From Thermoanaerobaculia bacterium (lineage in GTDB: Bacteria; Acidobacteriota; Thermoanaerobaculia; Multivoradales; J023), in the NCBI GenBank assembly GCA_028066595.1, contig JALCBJ010000008.1, positions 45,075 through 109,074 on the forward strand: 64,000 nucleotides of DNA, written 5' to 3'. The position numbers and the translations under genes were made by a program. Numbering within the stretch: position 1 is the stretch's first letter; each line of letters starts with the position of its first letter. Under the pieces are notes generated by a model, which worked only from the letters and a program-made list of their open reading frames with translations, made no database searches and was not told the DNA's origin. Below, piece after piece: positions 54,105 to 62,951 of the stretch.

Positions 54105-55310
54105 ATGATCGATCCGACGCACCCTGCCCCACCGGATCTCGACACGGTCCGAGCCTTTTTGGATCACTCGCATGGTGAGGTCGCGATCGAGGCCGCCGAG
54201 ATTGCCACCGAGATCGAGCAACTGGCAGTCGTCCACGATGACGAGGGTGCCCGGTCTCAGGCGCGCGAGATCCTGAGCATCCTGGGAAGTGCGCGTCTGC
54301 CTCGTCATGCTGCGCCAAACTCGTGGGGTGGTGTGGAGAGCGGGCCACAGTTCCGGTCCTGCTGTTTGGTACGCGAGGCGTTGGCGGCAGTTTCTCCACT
54401 GGCCGACTCGGTCTTCGCGCTCCAATGCCTCGGCTCCATGCCCGTGACGCTCGGTGGTACCGACGAGCTGCGCCAACGGGTGCTGCCCAAAGTCATCGGC
54501 GGCGAATGGATGGCCGCGTTCGCCATGACCGAGCCCGATGCGGGATCCGATGTCGCGTCGATGCGCACACGGGCTCGTCGCGACGGTGCGGAATGGGTGC
54601 TCGAAGGTCACAAGCACTTGATCACCAATGCCGGCGAAGCCGACTTCTACTGCGTGTTCGCCGTCACCGATCCGGACGCCGGCAGCCGTGGCATTTCCTG
54701 CTTCTTCGTCGAGCACGGCACGCCAGGACTCCACTTCGCCGGTGCCCAAATCCTGTCCGAGCCCCATCCCCTGGGTGCCTTGGAGTTCGATGGTTGTCGC
54801 GTCCCGGCGGGTTGTATGTTGGGCGCGGAAGGCGAAGGATTCAAGCTCGGAATGCGGACTTTGGACCGCCTGCGGCCCACCGTGGCAGCCGCGGCTTGCG
54901 GCATGGCAACACGCGCTCTGGATGAAGCGTTGGCCCACGCCACGACGAGGCGTCAGTTCGGTCGGCCTCTGGCCGAGCTCCAGATGACGCAACAGAAGCT
55001 TGCCCGCATGGCCACCGAGCTGACCGCAGCGCGCCTGCTCACGTATCGAGCCGCCTGGGCGGCAGATCAGGGGAAGGATCGAATCTCGCAGGAAGCTGCG
55101 ATGGCGAAGTCCTACGCCAGCGAGGCGGCCCAACGTATCGTCGACGACGCTGTCCAGGTCTGCGGTGGTCGCGCCTGTCTCCGCGACCACCCGGTGGACC
55201 GGCTATATCGGGCGGTGCGTGCTCTCCGCATCTACGAAGGGGCGACCGAGGTACAACACCTGGTGATCGCTCGCGGCCTCGTGGACAGCTACGGTCGCCA
55301 GTCGCGCTGA
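54105..55310 (+). CDS. Acyl-CoA dehydrogenase
   Basis: A 401-residue FAD enzyme oxidising acyl-CoA to enoyl-CoA. Motifs: FAMTEPDAGSDVASMRTRAR (FAD/substrate loop), GHKHLITNAGEADFYCVFAV, ACGMATRALDEALAHATTRR, QFGRPLAELQMTQQKLARMA, DDAVQVCGGRACLRDHPVDR and the catalytic-base region IYEGATEVQHLVIAR. The chain-length class cannot be assigned. It begins downstream of a tandem repeat, and an Fpg-type glycosylase gene follows after 9 nt. Confidence 0.95.
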   Translation: MIDPTHPAPPDLDTVRAFLDHSHGEVAIEAAEIATEIEQLAVVHDDEGARSQAREILSILGSARLPRHAAPNSWGGVESGPQFRSCCLVREALAAVSPLADSVFALQCLGSMPVTLGGTDELRQRVLPKVIGGEWMAAFAMTEPDAGSDVASMRTRARRDGAEWVLEGHKHLITNAGEADFYCVFAVTDPDAGSRGISCFFVEHGTPGLHFAGAQILSEPHPLGALEFDGCRVPAGCMLGAEGEGFKLGMRTLDRLRPTVAAAACGMATRALDEALAHATTRRQFGRPLAELQMTQQKLARMATELTAARLLTYRAAWAADQGKDRISQEAAMAKSYASEAAQRIVDDAVQVCGGRACLRDHPVDRLYRAVRALRIYEGATEVQHLVIARGLVDSYGRQSR

Positions 55311-55319
55311 GGCGAGAAC

Positions 55320-56225
55320 ATGCCCGAGCTACCGGATGTCACCGTCTACGTCGAGGCCCTGGGGCGATATCTCGAAGGACATACCCTGCAACGGGTACGG
55401 GTCTCCAGTCCGTTTCTCGTGCGCTCGTACGATCCGCCGATGTCCGAAGCGCATGGACGACGCGTCGAGGGATTCCGCCGGGTCGGCAAGCGCATCGTCT
55501 GGGATCTGGAGGACGACCTACATCTGGTCCTGCACCTGATGATCGCGGGCCGGTTGCGGTGGAAGCCTGCCTCGTTCAAGGTACCCCGCAGAACTGGCTT
55601 GGCAGCGTTCGACTTCGAGCACGGTTGTGTACTGCTCACCGAGCAAGGCTCGAAAAAGCGAGCCTCCCTCTATCTGGTACGAGGCGACGACGGAGTCCGA
55701 GAGCACGATCCGGGCGGAGCCGAAGTCTTCGAGATGTCTGCAGAGGAGTTCCGCACCGTGCTGCGGGCCAAGAACCACACGCTCAAACGAGCGCTCACCG
55801 ATCCGAGGATCCTCTCCGGTATCGGCAATGCCTATTCCGACGAGATCCTCCACCGAGCTGGGCTGTCGCCTTTTCTGCGTACCGCCGACGCCGAGAAGGC
55901 GACGTTCGAGCGACTCCACGGCGCGGTGCTCGAGGTGCTGACGGAGTGGACGGACAGGCTCAGGAATCAAGTGGGCGAAAGCTTCCCGGACAAGGTCACG
56001 GCATTTCATGACGCCATGGCCGTACATGGCAAGTACGGCAAGCCTTGCCCGTCCTGTAGCGCCCCGGTACAGCGCATCGTCTACGCAGCGAACGAGTCGA
56101 ACTACTGCGCTCAATGCCAGACCGGCGGCAAGCTGCTCCGAGACCGAGCGCTGTCCCAGCTGCTACGGGACGATTGGCCCAAGACTCTCGAAGAGATGGA
56201 AGTGCGGAAACGAGCGAACGGGTGA
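55320..56225 (+). CDS. Fpg/Nei-family DNA glycosylase
   Basis: A 301-residue base-excision enzyme. The N-terminus MPELPDV provides the catalytic Pro2 and Glu3. The helix-two-turn-helix is LTDPRILSGIGNAYSDEILH, and a C-terminal zinc finger has CPSC and CAQC with a final RDRALSQLL. Sequence around the core (TGLAAFDFEHGCVLLTEQGS) is not clearly Fpg or Nei, so the substrate (8-oxoG or oxidised pyrimidine) is open. It lies 9 nt after the acyl-CoA dehydrogenase. Confidence 0.95.
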   Translation: MPELPDVTVYVEALGRYLEGHTLQRVRVSSPFLVRSYDPPMSEAHGRRVEGFRRVGKRIVWDLEDDLHLVLHLMIAGRLRWKPASFKVPRRTGLAAFDFEHGCVLLTEQGSKKRASLYLVRGDDGVREHDPGGAEVFEMSAEEFRTVLRAKNHTLKRALTDPRILSGIGNAYSDEILHRAGLSPFLRTADAEKATFERLHGAVLEVLTEWTDRLRNQVGESFPDKVTAFHDAMAVHGKYGKPCPSCSAPVQRIVYAANESNYCAQCQTGGKLLRDRALSQLLRDDWPKTLEEMEVRKRANG

Positions 56226-56258
56226 CGACCTTCTGACTCTCGGCGAGCCGCGGCAGAG

Positions 56259-58412
56259 CTACCGACGTTCAAGACCAACTCCCAGTGGTCGCCGCTCTAC
56301 GGGCTCCTCCCCCGGCTCAGGTGTTGTAGAACCGCGACGTTTCGGCCGACGACGGAAGAGCCACCAGACTCCTACCAGCGCGGTGATTAGGGCCACGGCG
56401 ACACCGAGCTCGAAGAGGATGGCCCGATATCGGATGTCCACCGACCGGCTCTCCGCCGGGACGTCGAGCACCACATGGGATCCGTCGTCGACGAGGACCG
56501 GCCCCATCTCCTCGCCGTCCGCGATCCACTCGTAGCCACTGATCGGCGCGACCTGGATGCGTAACAGGCCTCCCCTACCGGCGGCCGGCTGGAGATCGAT
56601 CGTGAGCCCGCGCCCGCCGAAGCTGACGTGGAGCGGGATGGGCGGTCCACCTCCGGAGGGTTCCAGAAAGGCGAAGGGTGCTGCCGCAGTGTTCTCTACC
56701 ACCAAGAGCCCGGCCGTGCCGCGCAGTTCCCGCACTCGAAGCTCAGGAAAGGTACCGACGATGGCACGGTTCCGCGGCTTGTCGGGCATCAGCAACCAGC
56801 GGACACTCCACTCGCTCAGGTAGTCGAGCGAATCGCGCGTCAGCTCGTACCGCCAGATGTTGGAGTATTGGAGCCCCTTTGCCAGATCGAAGAGCTGCCG
56901 TGAGATCAGAGGTTCATAGCCCCCCAGCTGCTCTCCCCTTGCCAGGGTGGCGTAGTTGTGAGTCAGGAACCGCTCGATGTCTTCCTGACCGTGGCTCATC
57001 CACATGGCTACGGCACGTCCCTGTTGGGGTCCGTCGAGCAGCGTCTTCGCTTCCTGTCGGAGCTCTCCGACCGACCGCTGGACTCGGTTCGGCCCGAATG
57101 GGCGGTCCCAGTCGTCACCATGGATGGCCACGAGGTTGCCGGTGATGCCGAGCGACAGCACGAGCGCGGCTGTCGCTCCGGCGCTTCGGCCCCTGCGCCA
57201 AACCGGCCTGAGCACGAGGGCAACGGCGAGCGCAGCGAACAACGACACCCAGAGAAAACTCTTGAACGGCCAGCGGAAGCTGCCGAGCAGTGGCACCGCA
57301 TGAAGAACCCGAACGGCCTCGGTGGATAGCACGAGCGCGACGATCAGTGTCGTCATGGAGACCAACAGCCGGCGCGCCTGCTTGCGGATGAGCAGCCAGA
57401 GCAGTCCGATGCCCAGAATCGACAGAATCGGCACGCCGAGGTAGAAGATCGCGCCGGTGCCCTGGTGGATGGCACGTTCCGCCATGTCGAAGGTCTGTGC
57501 TCGCCAGAACACCGACATGTCCATCGCATTGGAGAGGGATTCTTCTAGCGAAAGCTCCCCTGCCCTGGCCTGCGAGCGCTCCTTGGCACCCCACATGGGT
57601 AGGAGCAGAGGTGCAGCCAAGCCGCCGCTAGCGATGAGTGCCGCAGCGGCACCGGCCATGCGCCGCCACCACGCCACAGACATCGTTCTCGACTCGCCCA
57701 GCGTCCGGCTGACGATCCAGATCGCCTCGAACAAGACCGAGAGGACGACATATTGGGCATAGCCGGCGAGGCAGAAGAGTGCCTTCGCAACGGCATAGCC
57801 CCCCAGAGCCCAGCGCATTCCGCGGCTCAGCCAGCTGTCGAGGAAAACAAGACACCAAGGAACCCAGGCGGCGCCGTAGGCGACCCAGATCCAGTTGCGC
57901 GTCACAGTGGAGAGAAACGGGAATGTAAGCCACAGCAGGGCGCAGCCGGCGGCAATCCAACGTGGGACATCCCGAGTGCGAGCGAGCACGAAAAAGCCGG
58001 CCGACGCCACGAGGAGATGACCGAGTACCAACAACAAGACCAGGATGCGGACGTCTTCGCCCAGCCCGAGCCGGGCCAGAGCATGGGCGACGTACACGGG
58101 CGGGTAGAGGACACCGGTCTGGCCCATCGCCAGATGCCGCTGGCCGAGGTACTGATGGTAGTTGAGGAACGCCAGCTCACCAGACGCCCAGAGCGTTTCG
58201 GCCGTGTGAACGTAGACCGGTAGAAAGTACGCCGCGTTGTCGTCCCGCAGAAAGTAGCTGGGTTCGGTCAGCTCGAGAGTCGCGACGTGCAGCGCCACCA
58301 TCACCAGCAGCACGCCCACGGCCTTCAGATCGGCTCGCCAGGAGCTGCCGTGGGTCGAGTCCTCGCGGGTCACGGCGCGGGTCAAGTCCTCGCGGGTCAC
58401 GGCGCGGGTCAA
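56259..58412 (-). CDS. YfhO-like polytopic membrane protein
   Basis: About 717 residues, with about 12 helices and a large C-terminal extracytoplasmic domain, then a last helix (LGVAVALITALVGVWWLFR). The first loop has the YfhO-type pattern (AAYFLPVYVHTAETLWASGE, then FLNYHQYLGQRHLAMGQTGV, LYPPVYV), which in relatives is linked to lipid-linked sugar transfer onto lipoteichoic acid or glycolipids. The best start is TTG 58412, overlapping the upstream stop (TTGA), preceded by GGAG. The first 18 residues are two copies of LTRAVTRED from a DNA duplication. Confidence 0.82.
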   Translation of the reverse strand: MTRAVTREDLTRAVTREDSTHGSSWRADLKAVGVLLVMVALHVATLELTEPSYFLRDDNAAYFLPVYVHTAETLWASGELAFLNYHQYLGQRHLAMGQTGVLYPPVYVAHALARLGLGEDVRILVLLLVLGHLLVASAGFFVLARTRDVPRWIAAGCALLWLTFPFLSTVTRNWIWVAYGAAWVPWCLVFLDSWLSRGMRWALGGYAVAKALFCLAGYAQYVVLSVLFEAIWIVSRTLGESRTMSVAWWRRMAGAAAALIASGGLAAPLLLPMWGAKERSQARAGELSLEESLSNAMDMSVFWRAQTFDMAERAIHQGTGAIFYLGVPILSILGIGLLWLLIRKQARRLLVSMTTLIVALVLSTEAVRVLHAVPLLGSFRWPFKSFLWVSLFAALAVALVLRPVWRRGRSAGATAALVLSLGITGNLVAIHGDDWDRPFGPNRVQRSVGELRQEAKTLLDGPQQGRAVAMWMSHGQEDIERFLTHNYATLARGEQLGGYEPLISRQLFDLAKGLQYSNIWRYELTRDSLDYLSEWSVRWLLMPDKPRNRAIVGTFPELRVRELRGTAGLLVVENTAAAPFAFLEPSGGGPPIPLHVSFGGRGLTIDLQPAAGRGGLLRIQVAPISGYEWIADGEEMGPVLVDDGSHVVLDVPAESRSVDIRYRAILFELGVAVALITALVGVWWLFRRRPKRRGSTTPEPGEEPVERRPLGVGLERR
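58354..58407. repeat. 27-bp tandem duplication at a gene junction
   Basis: Units 58354-58380 and 58381-58407 differ at one position (GTCGAG versus GTCAAG) and a partial third copy begins at 58408. It lies just after the regulator's stop (58409-58411, minus strand) and encodes the two LTRAVTRED repeats at the N-terminus of the YfhO-like protein. Confidence 0.85.
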
Positions 58413-59929
58413 GCTCTCCGCTGCCGACGCAAAAGATCGGCCAACGCAGCTTCCTGGCGCTTCTGCCGCTGACGCGCACCGAAATACACCGGCGCCGCCG
58501 CGCGCTCCAGACACTCGTGGATGCCGCAGCGCTCGCAGGTGATCCCGACTTCACTGGTGGGGATCGCGGGATCGTCCCAGAAGCGGACTTTGCGCATCAG
58601 CTGATCGCTGACCAGGAAGCTCAGATTGACGCTGGTGCTCTCATCGTCCGAGAGCACCAGGGGGCGGGTGAGTGTAAACGTCAGGAACTCCCCCTCGTCC
58701 GAGGAGGGGGTGGCGCCGAAGGTCGAACGCTGGATTCCGACACCAGGCTCGTTCCGCGTCGCACCGCCGGCCTGCTGCATCGCGAGCCCTTTCAACATCT
58801 GAAGCCCGGACCAGCGACGGCAATACCGCTCGTTGGGCTCGATGCCCAAAGGGATGGGCAGCCGACTCATGTTGAGGATCTTGGTCAGATCGAAATGATT
58901 GCTTCCCGTACGGTTGGCAAAACGCACGAAGAACATGGTGTCCAGACCGAAACGTGACGGGAGCAGCTGACTCAGCCGGTAGAAAAAGGTCTCTGGTGTG
59001 GTGCGGAAACGACGTAGCAAGCCAAGGAACTCTCTGGGCGCCCAGCGATCCCGCCGGAAGAAGGCCTCCATCTCCAGACTGAGCAGATCTCTCTGGATCA
59101 ACAGAGCGCCGGAAAAATACGCCGCCTTGAAGTCATGGATTACCTGATCGAAGCTCTCGACATTGATGTAGGTCGACGTTCTGGAACGCTCCGAAAGCCC
59201 GAGGCGCAGGTAGCCGAGCTCCCGGCCCAGGGCAAAGGCGCGCTGCGACGGAATCAATCGGCCGTTGATCAGCAGCCTGGGCCGCGGCCCGTCGATCCAG
59301 ACGGAACGGAGACTCGACAGGTCAGGCTCCTGGAGCAACGTCTGGTCGTCTACCTCGATGCCGTGCTCGGACTCGAGCAGCTCGCGTAGTTCCTCTTCGC
59401 CAATCCAGTGGCGATCAGACCAGCCCCGTTCCCGTAGCAACTCCGCCGCCGCGTCTTCGATGTCCTCGAAGTAGTTGTCGTTGAGTTGCTGATAGGAGCG
59501 CAGTGCCGCGAAGAGCAGATGCTCCACGCGTACTCCATAGGTACGTCCGATCTCGAGAACCGTCGAAAGCAAGGCGCCGGCCTTCGACGGCACCTCCGTC
59601 ACCAAACCGACGAGGGCTTCGGGCTCGATGCCGAACAGGTGGAACGGGAACTCCTGCAGAAACGTCGAGTTGAAGAGCTCGCGCACCGGCCGCAGCTCAT
59701 CGTCTAGACGGGGAGACATCAACGTCTCGAACGGTACCTCGAGCGCCTGGGCCAGTTGATGGATCTTGTCGGGCTTCGGGTACTTGCGGCCCTTCTCGAT
59801 CTCGCTCAGGTACGACACCGACATTCCCGTCGCCTTGGCCACGTCCTTCAGGCCCCAACCGCGCTCTTGACGATAGCTACGCAGCTTGAGGCCCAGGATG
59901 TAGCGAAGACTGTCGGGATTCAGATCCAT
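58409..59929 (-). CDS. RamB/ScfR-like short-chain fatty acyl regulator (XRE family)
   Basis: A 506-residue regulator. N-terminal Cro/CI-type HTH (SYRQERGWGLKDVAKATGMS, VSYLSEIEKGRKYPKPDKI) is followed by a long IrrE-like middle region (LLINGRLIPSQRAFALGREL, GYLRLGLSE) and the C-terminal conserved DUF2083 part with TCERCGIHECLERAAAPVYF. Relatives (RamB, ScfR) sense acyl-CoA or short-chain fatty acids and control glyoxylate or propionate metabolism. The ATG at 59929 gives a compact N-terminus, but ribosome binding is weak. Its stop overlaps the YfhO-like start. Confidence 0.9.
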   Translation of the reverse strand: MDLNPDSLRYILGLKLRSYRQERGWGLKDVAKATGMSVSYLSEIEKGRKYPKPDKIHQLAQALEVPFETLMSPRLDDELRPVRELFNSTFLQEFPFHLFGIEPEALVGLVTEVPSKAGALLSTVLEIGRTYGVRVEHLLFAALRSYQQLNDNYFEDIEDAAAELLRERGWSDRHWIGEEELRELLESEHGIEVDDQTLLQEPDLSSLRSVWIDGPRPRLLINGRLIPSQRAFALGRELGYLRLGLSERSRTSTYINVESFDQVIHDFKAAYFSGALLIQRDLLSLEMEAFFRRDRWAPREFLGLLRRFRTTPETFFYRLSQLLPSRFGLDTMFFVRFANRTGSNHFDLTKILNMSRLPIPLGIEPNERYCRRWSGLQMLKGLAMQQAGGATRNEPGVGIQRSTFGATPSSDEGEFLTFTLTRPLVLSDDESTSVNLSFLVSDQLMRKVRFWDDPAIPTSEVGITCERCGIHECLERAAAPVYFGARQRQKRQEAALADLLRRQRRA

Positions 59930-60070
59930 AGGACCGAGAAAAGGGCCGGGTGCTCCGTCACCGATGATCTCGACGTTCGGCACGCCGACCATCGACGGAC
60001 GAACCAACGAACTCGGCCCGAACACCCGCGTCGACGGCTAGGCGTGGTGGAATCGACAGTCTGTGTGAGG

Positions 60071-60583
60071 TCACTCCTCCACCGACGAACCGCCTTCGAC
60101 ACCGTGGCGGGTCAAGTAGTCCTCGACGTAGAGCAGGTTGTTCTCGCCGGCCCGCCGAACGATGCCCAGCAGGCTGTCCATCAGCGATACCTCCTCCAGT
60201 TGCTCGTCGACGAACCAGTCGAGCAGGCGTTGAGCGACATAGTTCTTCTCCGACTGCGCCAGCTCCACAAGACCGTAGATCTGCTGGGTGACTTCCGTCT
60301 CCCAATCGAGCGCCGCCTGGACGGCCTCTTCGGCCGACGAGAAGTCGTGTTTGGGCTCGACGATGGCGGGAATCTTCACATGGCCTCCGGCGTCGAGCAA
60401 AAAGTGCACGAACTTCATCGCGTGCTCCCGCTCCTCTTCCGCTTGACGGAAGAAGAACTTAGCCAGCTCTTCCAGGTTCTCCTCGCTGAAATAGGTGGCG
60501 ATGTTCACGTACTGGTTGGACGCGCCGAGCTCGTTGCCTACCTGTTGGTTAAAAGCGTCGACGATGTTCTGACTGACCAGCAT
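60071..60583 (-). CDS. Ferritin
   Basis: A 171-residue non-heme ferritin of the FtnA type forming a 24-mer iron store. Ferroxidase-site residues occur in NQQVGNELGASNQYVNIATY, RQAEEEREHAMKFVHFLLDA and WFVDEQLEEVSLMDSLLG. ATG 60583 is chosen since GGAGG lies 8 nt ahead; an ATG six codons earlier is less likely. It lies 141 bp upstream of the XRE regulator on the same strand, perhaps co-transcribed. Confidence 0.96.
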   Translation of the reverse strand: MLVSQNIVDAFNQQVGNELGASNQYVNIATYFSEENLEELAKFFFRQAEEEREHAMKFVHFLLDAGGHVKIPAIVEPKHDFSSAEEAVQAALDWETEVTQQIYGLVELAQSEKNYVAQRLLDWFVDEQLEEVSLMDSLLGIVRRAGENNLLYVEDYLTRHGVEGGSSVEE

Positions 60584-60647
60584 TTCGTATCCTCCGAGCA
60601 CGCATCAGCGAGCTCACATGTCCGTCGTGAAGTTCTTGGATGTCGAA

Positions 60648-62804
60648 TCAGTTGGTGGTGGTCCACTGTTCGAGCCAGTCGAGCACCACTTCGTGCCACT
60701 GAATGCTATTGGTGGGCGAAAGCACCCAGTGATTCTCGTCCGGGTAGAAAAGCAGCTTCGAGGGTATACCCCGCCGCTGCAGTGCGGTGAAGGTTCCCAA
60801 CCCTTCGGTGTCCACCACGCGATAGTCCAACGCGCCGTGGATCACGAGCATCGGCGTCTTCCACTTGTCGACGTGGTGCACCGGGTTGAACCTCTCGTAG
60901 GCTTCTGGCGTCACGAAGTAGGGCTTTCCGCCCATCTCCCACTCGGGGAACCATAGCTCCTCCGTCGAATAGTACATGTGACGCATGTCGAACAGTCCGT
61001 CGTGGTTGACCAGACAGTCGAACCCATCCGGCCAGTTTCCGGCGATCCAGTTGATCATGTAGCCGCCGTACGACGCGCCCAGCGCACACGCACTGTCGCC
61101 GTCGAGAAAATCCCAGGTCTCCAGGGCGTGCTTCCACCCTTTCTGCAGGTCCTCCAGTGGACGATCACCCCAGTGCTCGCGAATCGAGTCGACGAATGCC
61201 TGCCCATACCCGGTGGAGCCGTGAAAGTCGATCGTGACCACGGCGTAGCCCGCACCGGCGTATGTCTGCGGATTCCACCGATAGTGAAAGTCATTGTCGA
61301 AGGAACCTTGCGGCCCACCGTGGATCAGGAACGCCACCGGATATCTCTTACCCGATTCGAATCCAGCGGGCTTCACCAGATAGCCATAGACGGTCTCGTC
61401 GTTCCAACCCGGGAAGGAAAACTGCTCGTACTCGCCCATCTCGATCTTCTCCAGGCCAGCCGCGTTGACGTCGGTCAGCCGGCGCAGATCGGAGCCGTCG
61501 AGGGCGACACTGAAGAGATCGACGGGATGGGTCAGTGTGTCGAGTCCGAAGATCAGTCGGTAGCCGACCCGTGCAGCCGACCGGACGTGCCCCTTTCCCC
61601 AGAGCTCGTGCAACGTTCGAGAGCTGGCGTCCAGCGCGAACAGCCGAACGTTGCCGCGATCTCCTGCAGTGACGTAGAGGGTGCCTTTGCCGGCGGCGAA
61701 ATCGTCGGCAAAGAAATATCCGCCGACGCTGCGGTCCCAGTCTCCGGTGAGATCGATCTCCGAACCGAGCTCGACTCCCTGTTCGTTCTCCGTCCAGGGA
61801 CGCAGTAGAAGCTCGAACTGGTCGGCCTCGAATCCAGGCCGCGCCATGGCGAGGTAGGCCAGGTGTCGGCCGTCGGGCGAGAACGAAGGCTGAGTGTCCC
61901 AGGCAGGATTCGTCGTCAACCGGGCGGGTGCTGACGTACCGTCCCGTGGCGCATACCAGAGATCGAAATTGGTCGACCAGGGCTCCTCCCGCCCGGCGAC
62001 GCGCGCCGTGAAGACGAGCCCCCTGCCGCTGGGCGTCCAGGCCACCTCTTCGAACCCACCCCATGGCTTGGTCGGGACGTCGGCGTCGAGACCGCGGGTC
62101 ACGTCGATCGGCTGCCGATTCTCCGACGAAGGACCGTCTTCTCCGTGCAGCGGAATTACGAAGAGATGAGATCTCCGCCCATCTTTCCATGTGTCCCAAT
62201 GACGTACGAAGAGCCGATCGTAGATCTGCCCGGTTCGTTTCGAGACCGACTGCTGCTCCAACCGCTCCGCGGTGCATTGGAGTGTCTCGCAGTCGATGAA
62301 GACATCGACGGAGAGGGCCAGATGCTTGCCGTCGGGCGAGAGTGAGAACCCCGATACATCGAGCGGCAGGTCCGTTGTCTGGACCGCCTCGCCGCCCGTC
62401 GTGGGCAGACGCCACACCTGGCTCGAGCCTCCTCGGGACGACAAGAAGTAGATCGACCCACCGTCCGGAGCCCATCGTGGCGTGCTGTCCGACGCAGGAT
62501 GAGTGGTCAGTTGCCGTGGCTCGACCTCTCCTGCGGTGTCGACGAGCCACAGATCCGTCCTACCGCGGTCCGCCTCCATGTCGGTCGTACGCAAAACGTA
62601 GACGATCCAGCCTCCGTCGGGCGACGGTTGCGGATCCGATAGCCTCTTCATGCGTACGAGGTCGTCTGCCGTCAAACCACGCGTTGATGTCGCGTCATTC
62701 GCCATGAGCGAGGTTGCGAGCAGGAGCTGCGCCAATAGAACAAGGCACGATAAGACGAAGTACAAGCGTCCGGGTCGGACCTCGGTGTGCAGGGTCGATG
62801 TCAC
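60648..62804 (-). CDS. S9-family serine peptidase, acylaminoacyl/dipeptidyl type
   Basis: About 718 residues. The signal-like N-terminus is LYFVLSCLVLLAQLLLATSL. An N-terminal seven-bladed propeller (LSDPQPSPDGGWIVYVLRTT, HPASDSTPRWAPDGG, QPSFSPDGRHLAYLAMA) precedes the alpha/beta-hydrolase catalytic domain with nucleophile Ser in GASYGGYM, Asp in IHGALDYRV and His in YPDENHWVL. It probably degrades oligopeptides in the periplasm. GTG 62804 is chosen because GGAG precedes it; an upstream GTG at 62840 is possible. Confidence 0.93.
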   Translation of the reverse strand: MTSTLHTEVRPGRLYFVLSCLVLLAQLLLATSLMANDATSTRGLTADDLVRMKRLSDPQPSPDGGWIVYVLRTTDMEADRGRTDLWLVDTAGEVEPRQLTTHPASDSTPRWAPDGGSIYFLSSRGGSSQVWRLPTTGGEAVQTTDLPLDVSGFSLSPDGKHLALSVDVFIDCETLQCTAERLEQQSVSKRTGQIYDRLFVRHWDTWKDGRRSHLFVIPLHGEDGPSSENRQPIDVTRGLDADVPTKPWGGFEEVAWTPSGRGLVFTARVAGREEPWSTNFDLWYAPRDGTSAPARLTTNPAWDTQPSFSPDGRHLAYLAMARPGFEADQFELLLRPWTENEQGVELGSEIDLTGDWDRSVGGYFFADDFAAGKGTLYVTAGDRGNVRLFALDASSRTLHELWGKGHVRSAARVGYRLIFGLDTLTHPVDLFSVALDGSDLRRLTDVNAAGLEKIEMGEYEQFSFPGWNDETVYGYLVKPAGFESGKRYPVAFLIHGGPQGSFDNDFHYRWNPQTYAGAGYAVVTIDFHGSTGYGQAFVDSIREHWGDRPLEDLQKGWKHALETWDFLDGDSACALGASYGGYMINWIAGNWPDGFDCLVNHDGLFDMRHMYYSTEELWFPEWEMGGKPYFVTPEAYERFNPVHHVDKWKTPMLVIHGALDYRVVDTEGLGTFTALQRRGIPSKLLFYPDENHWVLSPTNSIQWHEVVLDWLEQWTTTN

Positions 62805-62951
62805 GAGTTCGGTTCTCCTGGAAAAGCGTTCTGCGGCCACGTCAGCGTAGCACGCACGCCGCCGGGCGTATCGGGCAGTTCCCAGTCGGTGAGTCGATAG
62901 AATCCGGGCAGCTTGCCCTTCCTGGCCACTTGGCCTCGCTTTCTTGGACGC

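Noticed and set aside
53277..55190. 637-codon minus frame spanning the ferritin-like and acyl-CoA dehydrogenase genes
   Set aside because: It crosses two genes with intact catalytic motifs and a promoter region; it is a shadow.
59756..60790. 344-codon plus-strand frame across the regulator and ferritin genes
   Set aside because: No family features; antisense to conserved HTH and ferritin sequences.
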